A stretch of 64,000 nt of DNA, taken from assembly GCA_026545225.1 (NCBI GenBank), contig CM048851.1, forward strand, positions 32,611,956 through 32,675,955, in the 5' to 3' direction. Numbering within the stretch: position 1 is the stretch's first letter; the number at the start of each line of letters is the position of its first letter. Source of the stretch: Cornus controversa. Lineage: Eukaryota > Streptophyta > Magnoliopsida > Cornales > Cornaceae. Of this stretch, positions 10,892 through 23,384 are shown piece after piece. Below the pieces are notes generated by a model, which searched no databases, was not told where the DNA came from, and worked only from the letters and a program-made list of their open reading frames with translations. A program made the position numbers and the translations under genes.

Positions 10892-13020
10892 ATAGTCTTA
10901 TTTAGCTATTTATAAACATAAAAAAACTTTTGTTGGTCCTTCCAGATTATTACTAAAATGCAAGTTAAAATGGAATTATAGTAGTAAGAAACCATGTAGT
11001 AATATCAAAAATGGTATGACACTTGACACTACAATCATAGTTTTGATGTAGTTGTTTGAGAACTTCCCACACTCGGGAAATTATTTTTGTTTCAACTGCT
11101 TTATAAGCTGAATTTCTGAAATTGAAGTTTTAAAGTGAGGGATTTTAATCTGAAGCTGTAAGTCAGCTGGGCGTTGCCTCAGTTGGGAAATAGTTTTTGC
11201 AGTGCCATTATTCAAGGATGTTAGATTCACAATATAAGAGAGTATATGCACAGGGATCAGAATTGATATCAAATCAATAAGACCACAGATATTAGGAAGA
11301 TCTAAAAGAAACATCATACAGGAAATTTTGATCCCTTACTCATTTTGTGGAAAACCCAAAAGAAAAATGATAAAGAGTTGACGGTTTTACCGGTGTCATA
11401 CGACTTATAAAAACGTTGATCAGTTTTTTTAAAACTGGTGTCACATGATTTATTGAACACTGTTTATTGGAATTGCTAAAAAAATAATTTTTTTAAAAAT
11501 AATAATAATAATAAGATATTCTTCCTTTATCCATCTGTGTTTTCAAACAAAAAAAAATCATTTCTTTTTCTTGCATTCCCTCAATCACAGTGAAATTTAC
11601 ATGAATTTTTGAAAATGTTTTTTTCGCTTCACACAAAATAGATTTTCATGAATTTTTGAAAATGTTTTTTTCCCTTCTCACAAAATAGAAACATTCCTTG
11701 GTGTCAATCAATGGGTTGAAGAATAAGCTTACTATGTCGCCTACAACTGCATAAATTTATTTTGTTTAAATAATACCCGAAATAAAAACATTATTGATAA
11801 ATTCTCATTAAAATTTATGTGCCCCAAGCCTAAGGGCATCCACAATGACTTCTCTGAGTTTTCTTTTTCGTATTCAAATTCTAGCGATCCATGTCACTAT
11901 TTTAGTCAACTACATCAGAATGTTAGAATTCTTTATTTAAATTGAAACTCTCGGAATTCTTCAAAACAAGAACATATATAAATATATATGCGTGCAGAGA
12001 ACAAAAAAAAATGATTTGACTGACTAAACAGTTGAGTAAATTAAGCCAACTATTTAGTCAAGTAATGGCCTGATCCACAATTTTGATCAACCCCATTGTA
12101 ACGCAATAGTGGGTTTTGTTTGGTCAGATCTGGTCCTATTGTAATACAGCGAGTCTCCTATTGGTTGGTTAGGAAAAAGAAATGCTAACAAGCTGATTGT
12201 GATTTTGGGGGACCATACACACATACATACATACATACCAGCACCAACTTTCTCTGCGTGATTGATTGTGGAGAGGGGACCTATATAGGCCACTTGATGC
12301 CTCATAGTCATATGATATGGTCCTATTGGTGGGTTCCATATCTAATCCATCATCATTCGTCGGAAGAAAGTACACCACCAATTAAAGTGTTCCACCTAAA
12401 AAAAAGTCTAAAATAATAATGGAGAACTCTGTCACGATGGATCACCTCACCTGCGCACACGCGCGCGCATATATAAATATATATATATTTCTTATACTCC
12501 ATTTCAGACAATATTTTGATCACGCTCTCTTTAATTTTAATATTTTTAACTATTCTTCATGAATTTTGATTTTATGTATCAATATTTTTCTTCCGTTAGT
12601 GTCACGTTAACAAACAAATAAAATTTGCTGACATCAGTAAAAAAGTAAAATTGACGAATGTTATTAACGAGGATATAATCGAAAATATTAAAACTAGAGG
12701 GTCTGATCGAAATATTTTCTAATTTGAGAAGGTGTAAATGATATTTATCCTTTGTTTTTCTAAGCATGTTGCAACGAGAACGTGTTTAGTGAACTAGCTT
12801 CCTTGTATCATCAATCACTAAGTTTTCAGTGAGCGCACTAAGAATCCCCTCGTCACAATTCACATCATTTTTTTCGGAAATTCACAATTCATAGTATTAT
12901 TCTATGTATAATCTATTATTTTGAAAGGTAAATGGTTGCAATTTAATTACAACCCTTAATTAAAATATATTTTAAAGATTAATGATAAAATTACAAATTT
13001 TATGATAAACTTTTAAATTC
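10450..13020. other. AT-rich intergenic spacer
   Basis: No gene recognised. It holds a (GT)n run at about 10865-10892, a short direct repeat of CATGAATTTTTGAAAATG (about 11600-11665), a CATACATACATA run near 12220 and an alternating GCGCGC/TATATA run near 12455-12490. Open frames here are short and look random. Confidence 0.5.
10865..10892. repeat. (TG)n microsatellite
   Basis: About fourteen TG units in an uninterrupted run downstream of the APRL gene. Confidence 0.95.
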
Positions 13021-13034
13021 AGTTAACTTATATT

Positions 13035-13685
13035 ATGTTTGGTACGCGAAAATGAAATAGAACAGAATTCAAGTAAAAATAAAATGGAGTGATCATTTTC
13101 ATTATATTGTTTGGTTTTTAAAACATATAATATAATGAATTTCAAATTGAATTATCTAAAATACCACAATCAGTGATAAATAAATTAAACTAAAAAAAAT
13201 AACATTCTTTTATAAAAAAAATTTAAAAAGAAATGACGGTAGTGGAAGTGGTGGTGGAAAGCAATAATGATGATGGTGAAAGATGATGACGGTGTTGTAG
13301 GTGGTGGTGATGAAAAGCGACAGTGGTGATGGTGGAAGGCGACGATGGTGTAGGTGGTGGTGGTGGAAAGCAGATGAAGGCGGTTGAGGTGGTGGCGATG
13401 TAAGGTAGTGGAGGTGGTGGAAGGCGATGGTAATGGTGACGGTAACGATAGTTTTTGGATTTGGAATGTGAAGTTTGTTTAGAATATGATTTTTTTTAAA
13501 AAAAATATAATTTTACTTGACGACGATAGATGACCATTTCATAGGTTGAGATATGAAATTAATTTTTTTTTATTTTTATTTTAAAAAATGTCATTTTTAT
13601 TTTAAATTTTTTACCAAATAAAAAAATAAGTAAAATAAATATTTCATCCTATTCCATTTCCGACTAATATCAATACATGAATATT
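13035..13685. repeat. Candidate miniature element with a GGTGG-rich core
   Basis: The left edge (TTTGGTACGCGAAAATGAAA) and the reverse complement of the right edge (CGGAAATGGAATAGGATGAA) are loosely similar and both resemble the ends of common plant non-autonomous elements. The middle (about 13235-13450) is a purine-rich run of degenerate GGTGGTGATG-type repeats, a base composition unlike the AT-rich flanks. I found no clean target duplication, so the element call is weak; the low-complexity core is certain. Confidence 0.35.
13235..13450. repeat. Degenerate GGTGGTGATG minisatellite
   Basis: Roughly 215 bases made of variants of GGTGGTGGAAAGCGA and GGTGATGGTG with few pyrimidines on the plus strand. 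The repeats are imperfect, which suggests an old array. Confidence 0.7.
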
Positions 13686-14099
13686 GTTTAAATATGAAAT
13701 ACACCAACTTTAACTATATTTTTCTTATAAGATTTGGAAAAAAGAAAAATCATCATGCAGGTGACGACTACGCAACCCAATTGCGTTAAAATTAAAGCGA
13801 ATGACATGTACGTGCGTGTGTGAGATTTCCCATAATTGAAAAGAGAGTTAAGATTATCTTCTTATTCTCTATTTTGTTGTGAGAAAGAAAGCTGAAAGTA
13901 AGAAGAAATAAGAGAGAGAGAGAGAGAATTTCATTATTTTTCTTTATTAGTTGATAAAAAGTGAGATTTTAAAAATATTTTCTTCTCTTCTCTCCTCTTC
14001 TTTGAACAAAAATAAATAGGAACACTATTTAATTATTTCTTCCAATTAATGTAATAAAAAGAAAAAGAAAAAAATTGGTACATACGTGTCACATGCGTC

Positions 14100-14511
14100 C
14101 TATATCATCTGACGAGCAGCATGAGTCATGAGAGAAGCTGATGATCATCAGACAGTGGTCAGCGGTTAACTTAGTCAACGTCAGTCTCACTTGACCGACG
14201 GCCCATAGTTTACCACATCTTCTGACCCTACAATCAAACGCCAGTCTTCGCCCAAACGTGCCGCATACGGTTTAGATCTCACCATCCACACCAGACTTCA
14301 CACGAACCAACTCAAATTTTAACCGTCCATCGTACCCATTAAACCCCAATTACCTCCAATCCAATGGCCAATTGATCAAGTACACTGTCCGCAAAAGCAG
14401 TTACCAAGCCCCAAAAATCAAGTTCTTCCTTCTAGAGAGAGAGAGTGTACTATCAGGGGAGAGAGAGAGAGAGAGAGAGAGAGAGTGTGTGTTTCTTAGC
14501 GAAGAACGACG
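14100..14511 (+). promoter_or_regulatory. Promoter and 5' UTR region of the 14-3-3 gene
   Basis: The 400 bases before the 14-3-3 start are less AT-rich than the flanks. Around 14170-14200 there is a cluster of TTGAC/GTCAA cores (W-box type, WRKY-binding) and TGACG/CGTCA cores (bZIP type). Just before the ATG lies a (GA)n run (about 14457-14485), common in plant 5' UTRs and a GAGA-binding context. No clear TATA box was fixed. The regulatory reading is inference from motifs only. Confidence 0.4.
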
Positions 14512-14974
14512 ATGGAGAAGGAGAGAGAGCAACTAGTTTACTTGGCCAGACTTGCAGAGCAAGCCGAGAGATACGATGGTATTGCTTTCTTTTTTGCCAC
14601 AATCAATATATACATGTACATATACGATGGTATCTATCTTTTTTTTTTTTCTGGGTATCTCTTTGATAGTAATTGCATAATGGAAAGAGAGATGCTGGGC
14701 TCTGTTTAAATTACACCAATTAGGTTTTCCTTGTGTGCTTGTGCGAATATGTATGTATACATCATGTATGCCACAAATTTCAGAATTGTACTTCATCTAT
14801 TCCTTGTTCTTAATTTCCATATTATATTTTTTAACACTTTTTTTTTTTGAATGGAAGTGTTTGTCAGAGTATTCCAAGTATCTGATTCACTGATTCAGTA
14901 TAAAGGTGGTTTTTTTTTTCCTCCGATAAATATTATACACTAAAGCGTAAAGGGAGGCACAATCCGTGTACATG

Positions 14975-15021
<47 letters not shown>

Positions 15022-16380
15022 GGAGCATCACATTAAGCTCCCTCTATCCACTATAAAATTTTTCCTTTTTAATCATAATATTTTTACAAGAAGGATATTC
15101 ACAAAATTTGCTGTAAATGTTTATTTAAAAGTTATAATTTCTTCTGGTTTCTATTCTTCGTATGGTCATGCAATGCTGAGATTTTGATTGGACTGATCTG
15201 GCTAGTCTAGTTAATTTTTTTGAAAATAATTAGTATTTAACCATGGTTGTTCCAAAAATCTCTGGTACAGATAAAAAATACTCTGACTATATATTTCTGT
15301 TGGGAAAGGCGGGATCGGTCTTTCCATGAAAACTGAATTACATACCATTTGGTAACACTTTATCAAAGTCATTTACTTTTTACTTAAAATTAGAATGTAC
15401 AAAAGTTGAAGTATGATATTTTTCTTTGAAAAGTAATTTATTTCGTAAAAATATTTTTTTTGGTAAGGTTTATTAAAATCATTAATTGAAAATAAAATAA
15501 ACAGTGGATGGATATATATGCTTTATGAGCAAATGTTGGTACATATATTTGTGTGTCTGTGCATAGCACATATATAAAGGTTTATAATTGCATGATGTAT
15601 ATAGAGATCTACATGTGATTAGGTCTATATATAGGCATCTATGTGAATATGTAGAAACATATATAGGTATGTGTAGGTCTGTATAAAGGCATTTGCAGGA
15701 TCATATGTGGTAGTAGTGTCATATATAGCAATGTGTGTATTTGCAAATAGGCATGCATATGAGCCCATACGGGCATATAAAAGCATGTACAAGCACTGAT
15801 GTGCAACACTACCATGTGTAGGTGCATATGGGCATTTAAATGTATCATATAACATACAATTGTTATGCTTACATTGGCATATATACAGGCATATACATAT
15901 ATGTATATGTATGTAGTGCATATATGCTTGCTCATATATGTATGTAGGGGTGCACACGGTACGGTTCCTCACGGTTCTTGGTGGAACCGGAACCGGAACC
16001 GTTACCAACGGTTCCTGATTTTCGGAACCGGAACCGGAACCGTTGGGGGTTGGAACCGTGAGGAACCGTACCGCGGTTCTCGGTACGGTTCCGGTTCCGA
16101 ACCGCGGTTCCTTAGGAATTTTTTTTTTTTTTTTAAAGAAGCTTGAAAATACAAAATATATATATATATATATTCATTAAATAAATGTGAAACCTACAAT
16201 CTAAAAATGGCACCCTATATATATATAATTATTATATTATATTATAGATATATATACATTACATATAATGTATATATATTATGTATAGTAATTATATTAT
16301 AATATAATTATTATATATAATATATGATAATATAATTATTATACATAATATATATACATTATATATAATTATTATATGTA

Positions 16381-16420
<40 letters not shown>

Positions 16421-19400
16421 GTTATTATATTATATATATATATACACATATTTAATATAAAACGGTTCCGGTTCCGGTTCCGGTTCCAAGGAACCGTTAC
16501 TCCCAACGGTTCCGGTTCCGGTACGGTTCTACTGGTCCTGGAACCGGAACCGGAACCGTTGGTAACGGTTCCTAATTTTAGGAACCGGAACCGGAACCGT
16601 TGCCACGGTTCGGTACGGTTCCGGTACGGTTCCCTTCGGTTCCGGTTCCGGTACGGTTCCCTTCGGTTCCGGTTCCGGTTCCGGTTCCGACGGTTCTTTG
16701 TGCACCCCTATATGTATGTGTGCATGCAATTGATTGTGACAGTGGGGTGACCCGAACAAATAAACAAAAATGGCAAGATTTTCCTTGTGAAAATCAAAAA
16801 ACTTTTGCTTTCAAATAAAATTTATTTTTTAAGAGTACTTTTTTGGTGCAAACAAAACTCTATACGCTTTTTCTTTTATAAAAATAATAAAGAACGTTTC
16901 TAAATGTTACCTTAGCTTTCAAAGCTTTTCTTAGCATTTTATAACTTAAATGTAGTACATCAGCATAATCACAAAACGATGATATAATTCTGTGATACTT
17001 TAAAATTTCTTAGATGAACTTAACAAAATCCAAGAAAGAAGAAATTTAGTTGGGTGGGTTTATCTTTAATTGAGGTTTAACACATTTTACCAAAACATAT
17101 ATTGTAGTAGTCCATAAGGGGAGCACAAGGGACTGATTGATCATATTTTTCTTGTTTATGTACCACTACAAATGACTTTGTTGTATTTCTAATGATCTTT
17201 TTGTTCCATATAGATATTTTGATTTTGTATATATGGTATTGTGGGCACAACAATAACATGGATATAAAGTGTTTTAGACATGGAACCTATATTTGCTGAA
17301 AGGAACAGGGCTATGTTTATGCATGAACTATCCTGTGAACATATATACTTCTATATAATTCTCTTTGTTCGAGGATTTAAATATTAACTTTATACCCTCT
17401 CTAACAATAGAAGCTTTTAGAGTAGATGGTTGTTAACATGATATTAGAGCGGGTAAGGTCCTGAGCTCAAACCTCACCATCACCTTGATAATTAAAATTG
17501 AAACACGTGTTGAACCAAAAAGAAGGCCACACGTGAGGAAAAATGTAACCATTCCTAACATATATTTGGGTAAAGAAAGTTGGACCTTATTATTGAACAA
17601 TAGAGGTGGACCTTTTCAGTAAGCATCCGATCTATTCGTGGTGCAATTTTTGTTGTAACAGTGTTGCTAGTTGCACTTTTTTAAAGGCATCACCTTTGGT
17701 CCAATTATGAAAACATTTTTAAGGTGATTTTATTATTCTTCAATTCCTTTCGAGCATTTGTAAAACATATAAATCTTTTTTCTGTAGTTCACTTTATTTT
17801 TTTGTTAAATTTCATGTTTGTATATTTTTCATTTTCACTTGTTGCAGAAATGGTTGAAGCAATGAAGAAAGTTGCTAAATTGGATGTAGAACTGACCGTC
17901 GAGGAGAGAAATCTGGTGTCTGTTGGGTATAAGAATGTCATTGGGGCACGAAGGGCATCATGGCGTATATTGTCTTCCATTGAACAAAAGGAGGAGGGTA
18001 GGGGGCATGAACAAAATGTGAAGAGGATAAAGGATTACAGACTGAGGGTTGAAGATGAGTTAACAAAAATATGCAATGACATATTGTCAGTCATTGACCA
18101 TCACCTCCTGCCATCTTCTGCATCAGGAGAATCAACTGTTTTTTACTACAAGATGTGAGTCTTTTTTATTTATTTGACTTTTTCACTAGATTTTAGTGGT
18201 CGAGCGACTTCCTTTTTTTTTTTTTTTTTTGCTGGGGGTGTAATTGATATAGGTAGAGATAATATGAAAATGTGTTTGAAGTCTCAGGAACTGGCAAGAG
18301 ATTTAATTTTTGATTAGATTAAATATTTGAACAGGATCTATCTAGTAACAATGAGCCCTTGCTTGCTGTAGTGATAAAATAGCTTGGACTGTCAAGCGTG
18401 AGATTTCACATGGGTTTGAAGTTAAAGTCAACTACTTTGTGCAAATAATGTTAAATGTTGGTCTGTTCCTAGTCCTCCTCCTGACACCCTATGACGAACA
18501 TACGGGAACTAGGTCATGACTTTTATCTTTTTCTTTTTCCTGTCTTGACTTTTATCTATTCAGCGAACAAATGAAGTAGGAATAAACCTTGGACGTTGAT
18601 CATGTGCATTTAGAAATATTAAACATTAAAGAGATCTATTGTGTCTGTGCAAAGCATGCATGGAGAGGGCTTTTGATGGACCATGTAATTTGGTTAACCT
18701 CGCTTTGAAGTTTTCCATTCTTGTTATAGCAGTATTTCTTAAAGTTCTAGTGATATTGGTTTAAAGTTGCATTAGGTGGAGCATGTTCTTTTTTGTCTGG
18801 TGTGTATCTGTTCCTCTTCATAAATTCTACAATTTCTCAAGTTGTACTGGCTTTGATATCTTTAATATGCACTAGGTTTTTTTTTAGTTCTCTCTTTTTT
18901 TTTCTGTTAACATGTTTTATTACGGATAATGCTTATTTGCTTTTATTTCATTTGCAGGAAAGGAGATTACTTTCGTTATTTGGCCGAGTTCAAAGCAGGA
19001 AACGATCGTAAAGAGGCAGCAGATCAGTCACTAAAGGCTTACGAGGTGGTTTCTGTTATACTTTTTTCACATCTTCTTGTACCTCTGTTTTATCACTTTA
19101 TTTTTCTCATGACTTTGTTGGAATCTGATATTCTCACTGGGTTTCTTTTTACTTGGTTGCCATCTGATAGTCAGAAAACTGATCTATTGTTTGTGCCGCA
19201 GGCTGCCAGTGGTACTGCTTCCTCAGACCTGGCTCCCACTCATCCAATCAGACTTGGCCTGGCTTTGAATTTTTCTGTGTTTTACTATGAAATCTTGAAC
19301 TCCCCTGAGAGGTTGACATGCATCTCTCTCTCTCTCTTTTTCATTTAGTCACACACACTCATTAAAGGTTTTGCTTTTATTAGGGTTAATTATTATAACG

Positions 19401-21697
19401 TTTAAATTATCTTTCATATTCCTTTCTCTTCTTATAATATGGTTTATTCACTTCAAATTATTGTCACGTTTGCATTAGCTCGGAATTATGGATATTATAT
19501 TCACTATATTGAGTTGCCTATTTTCTGTTCTATGTGAATATTTTCTGTGTTGCACAGGGCTTGCCACCTGGCTAAACAAGCATTTGATGAGGCTATTGCT
19601 GAACTTGATAGCCTGAATGAAGAATCCTACAAGGACAGTACTCTTATCATGCAGCTTCTCAGGGATAATCTCACGTTATGGACCTCAGATTTGCCAGAAG
19701 AGGGAGGTAAAAATTTTCCATAAATATATAGACATATATATGAAAGTCCACCATACATCTATACATACATACATGTGTGTGTGTGTGTGTGTGTTTGTGA
19801 AAGACATGACCATATTAGCATATGTCATGTGTAAGTGATGCTAAGGGCACTCACACATCGATGCTCACCCACAGGTTGGGTTTTTTTGAAGAGGGGGCAA
19901 GTGTGAGGGTTTCTCACTGCCCATGGTACCCTGGCCTATTAGTGTTGCTAGTTTACTAATGTATGAAAATATGTTGACAAAACCCCCCAAATTTGTAAAC
20001 GCAAAAAAGATGTTTACACCAATAAATGGTACACACATACCGAGCCACTTTTGTTTTTTTACTTCTCTGTTCTATCTTATATATCTCTCCTTCAAAAGAG
20101 CCCTCACTGCTCTTTCTCTCATCAACACTCACTTCTTGCCCTATCTCTCTCTTGCCACCGATCAGTCTCAGATCTGGTTCATTTAAGAACCTCTTTTTCT
20201 CAGATCTGAACATTTTCCATAATCAGACCTGGTTCAATAGCCTCCTCTTGATTTTGTTGATCTCATGTTGCCTCCTTGATGTCTGAAGTATACTTCTCTG
20301 GACATGCCATAATCTGTGTAAATCTACTAATTTGCTTTTTCGTTTGTTTGGGAAAGAGATCGCTTGTGCAAATCAACGTAGGGCTCTTGACTTGTATTGA
20401 AACTTTGTAGCATGTAAAACCAGTTGATATTTTTCAAATAAACTATCAGTAGCAGAATATGGATAATTAATCTTACATAGTATACATTTATACTTGCAAA
20501 TTGAACCGTCTTTTGGCTATATAGTTAGTGCTTAAACTACATGAATGACATTATCAGATTATGAATGAAAGAGGGGTGGTGAGTATAGATGCTCAGTTCT
20601 GGGCTCTTTCAGTCCTGAGCTCTTGAAGAAATGCTGAATTTTGTTATTGAATTATAAACATGTTCAATAAGTATGGAGCATTGTATGATCATGGAAGTTA
20701 GTGCCCAACATGGCTCCTTAGTCATCTTTATAGTTGTAGGTAAAAGACTCTCTTGCTTATTCCTTTCCTTTTTCTACTCCCTTGTGGGTGCAGGGATTCG
20801 TGCTTCTTTTAACTGGTTCACTGATTCTCATTTAGGTGGCTTCCATGGTTTTCCCTGGTTTTGTGGGTCTATTTTCAGGGTTGCACATTACCAAACATGT
20901 TTCTTGTTCACTGTTTACAAATTTTTTTCAACAGATGAACATAACCAAACGCTGTTTCTGTAAACACAAATAGTAAACATTAAACACAAACATTAACATT
21001 ACCAAACAACCCTTTATTTTCCAAAATGGCGGTGAGCACGAATGGAGTATGCGTGTATTCATGATGTTCTGTTTTGCACGGAGTATTTTATTGGTTGAAC
21101 ATGGTGGGTTTTGTTTGCAATTACCTACTAAAAAAAGTTTGTCTTCATTTGATTATTTTGCTGTGCTGCCTTTTATATTATTATGTGACTTGGTATTAGA
21201 ATTATATAGATTTCTACATTGTCAATAACTAACTCATGTTGTTTTGCAAATATGTCACTTAAATTGGCAGGTGAACAATCTAAAGCTGATGAACCTCAGG
21301 TGGAGGTAAGAAGTTAAGAAATAAGATCGTATTTTTCTTAAAAAGATTTCGTCCATGCAATCAAGTTTTTGTTTTCCACTGGTATGGGTTCTTAATTGGA
21401 GAGATCTTTAAACAAATCAGACGGTGGCAACTACTATTGCACTTTTGTGGATTCTGTTAACTATCGTATGTCTAATCATCATCATTATTGTTACCTTAAT
21501 CCCATGTGATGGGTTCGGCCATATGACGGGCTATCATAGTATGGCTGATAACGTCATGAAAATTGTTATGGCTTGGCTTGGACAAGACGGGCTATTATCC
21601 AGCTATCTTGATTTAGCATCCCTATACCTTTATATCTTTCCTTTTTGTTGTATTGCCTAATTTCTTTTTAATATTGTTTACTTTTTTGCAGAACTAG
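14512..21697 (+). CDS. 14-3-3 protein (epsilon-group, GRF10/11/12-like)
   Basis: Seven coding exons join in frame to 253 residues: 14512-14578, 17848-18154, 18958-19045, 19202-19311, 19558-19706, 21271-21305 and 21692-21697 (stop TAG). All introns are GT-AG. 14-3-3 proteins are dimeric, mostly cytosolic and nuclear adaptors that bind phosphoserine/threonine motifs on client proteins. Visible signatures are the N-terminal helix [15 protein letters not shown], the [13 protein letters not shown] segment holding Lys51 and Arg58 of the phosphate pocket, and DYFRYLAEF with Arg131-Tyr132, completing the pocket. The family signature [11 protein letters not shown] is present, as is the C-terminal helix [18 protein letters not shown]. 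The short acidic tail [16 protein letters not shown] is spread over the last three exons, a pattern matching the intron-rich epsilon group. The start is the first ATG after the GA-rich leader and gives the family N-terminus. Intron 1 is unusually long (3.27 kb) and carries a hAT miniature element. Reading past the donor of exon 6 would give an alternative tail ending a few codons later. Confidence 0.96.
14967..15019. repeat. (TA)n microsatellite in 14-3-3 intron 1
   Basis: About 25 TA units within the first intron; likely length-variable. Confidence 0.95.
15945..16710. mobile_element. hAT-type miniature element with GGTTCC arms
   Basis: Starts TAGGGGTGCACA and ends TGTGCACCCCTA, a 12-base perfect terminal inverted repeat. 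It is flanked on both sides by the same 8 bases, TATGTATG (15937-15944 and 16711-16718), the target duplication size of hAT transposons. Both arms (about 15955-16115 and 16462-16697) are built from GGTTCC / GGAACC words in both orientations, and the centre is an AT/TA-rich stretch. No transposase is present. It is 766 bp and looks structurally whole. It lies in intron 1 of the 14-3-3 gene. Confidence 0.92.
19768..19796. repeat. (GT)n microsatellite in 14-3-3 intron 5
   Basis: Short run of GT units inside the 1.56 kb intron between coding exons 5 and 6. Confidence 0.9.
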
Positions 21698-21699
21698 TT

Positions 21700-23380
21700 G
21701 AAGGAGTGAGATATTCTTTGAGACAATGGGCTCACTGGGGAGGGAGAAGTGCTGACATGTAAACTTTCTTATGTTACTATAACATAGATACAAGGATTAG
21801 CTGACTATTGGCTTGTATTATGTGTTACGAAGTGCTTCAAACACTATCGTTATCTTTCCTATTTAAACAAATTTATATGTACTACTGTGATTATGTTGCC
21901 ATTTTCTTTTTTCACAGGTTTAACCTCTTTTTAAGCTTTCTTTTGTTTTAGAGTACTAGTTATTACAATTCATTCTCATTCACCATCTTCTTTCATGCCA
22001 TGCCATGCCATGCCGGTGCTTGGATTTCTGAAATAAGTCGATTTTCTGTGCGTGGGGAATCATATATCCATATTAGTTCGTTATATTGCTTTTGTTATGA
22101 ATAATTTCCTTAGAACTTGTACCTAGTCTCGGATGCTTTGAAAAGTAAATAAAAGTGAGTGCATTGTGGAGCAGTGGAGTTCATAGCATGACTTTGGATT
22201 CAAGTGTGTGTGTATATATATTTGAAGTTAAATACACCAATGTCAGGTGTTAGATTTGTGTTGTTTTACATGAAAATTGACGGGCATTTCTTGCCTCACT
22301 GAAAGGGTGTAAACCAGGGAGAAAGTATGCTTTGGTTTTTATGGTACAGTGTTAATTATGTTAGTGCCATTTAGTCAACATCCATTCCATATGTCGAGAA
22401 CAGTGACTTGTGAAATATCAGAAGATAAATCTTTAATTGTATAAGATTTATGCTTTGTTGAAAATGAGGTCTTGTCTCAAACATAGAGAGACAATGCCAG
22501 TGCTCCACAAAAATCTGCCAATATTTTGTTAGCAATCAGAAATTAATATAAGATATCGAAAAAGTTATGACTACATATAGATGTTGCAGGAAAAACTTTA
22601 TCATAACACAAAATTAATTCAACCAATCTGTTCTAAATTTGTGAGATTCATGTCTGTTGAACATGAATACAACTAAACAAACAACTAATCTGAGTTCTAA
22701 ATTTGGGAAATCAAACCAAAACCAAACGATGTTACATTATATCATGATAGACTTCAGTCTAAAACCAACAATTGGTTCAAAACCAGGACACAATGTATGT
22801 ACCACACGCACAAGACATCAATTTTTTACTATCTATTAATGGCCTAGAAGGAGAAAAATAAAACAAATACAAAATAAAAAATATTGTACAATTAATAAGA
22901 AGAAAAGGACAATACCTAGTGTAGTTCTTGCCAATGCAAAACCAAACACACTCACAAAACGTCAAGTTATATCGAACTGCAAATTGTGCAATTGGAGAGC
23001 AGAAATACAAGATCACAATGGTTGTGAATACCCCTAATCTATTCTAATATGACCCAAGAGAAAGGAAAAGAAGAAGAAGAGTAAGAGAACAATAAAATCA
23101 AGAAACAAAGTGTAGACATTAAAAAATTACATGATGGATCCAAAATATAATTTGGGTTTATCTTCAGTTTAGCCTACTTTGAAATGTGGCACAATGAATC
23201 AGATAATTTGAATCCCAGACCCACTACAAATAAATGGATCATGGGCTGATCCAAATTGTCTAAAAACATCCAAACCCACTTAAAAATGGGTCAAATGGAT
23301 ATATATATATATATATCATCAAAGATAATTATTATGTATATATTGGATAATTATCATAAAGGATAATTATTAGAAGAAAA
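21700..23380. other. 3' flank of the 14-3-3 gene and AT-rich spacer
   Basis: The first 200-300 bases are probably the 14-3-3 3' UTR. A CATGC tandem run occurs near 21995-22015. After that I see no gene; the sequence is AT-rich with a short (TA)n at about 23300-23318 and a repeated GATAATTATTA/TCATAAAGGATAATTATTA motif just after it. Confidence 0.4.
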
Positions 23381-23384
23381 GAAA

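Noticed and set aside
15625-16008. 127-codon minus-strand frame rich in His, Tyr and Ile ([11 protein letters not shown])
   Set aside because: It arises from ATGTATATG/CATATACATA-type low-complexity DNA in 14-3-3 intron 1.
15955-16115. CRISPR-like regular short repeats
   Set aside because: Words are 6 bases, in both orientations, without unique spacers, and lie inside a transposon in plant DNA.
16529-16818. Reading frames of repeated Arg/Phe or Glu/Pro ([19 protein letters not shown]) that look like low-complexity proteins
   Set aside because: They are translations of the GGTTCC arms of the hAT miniature element in several frames; no gene context.
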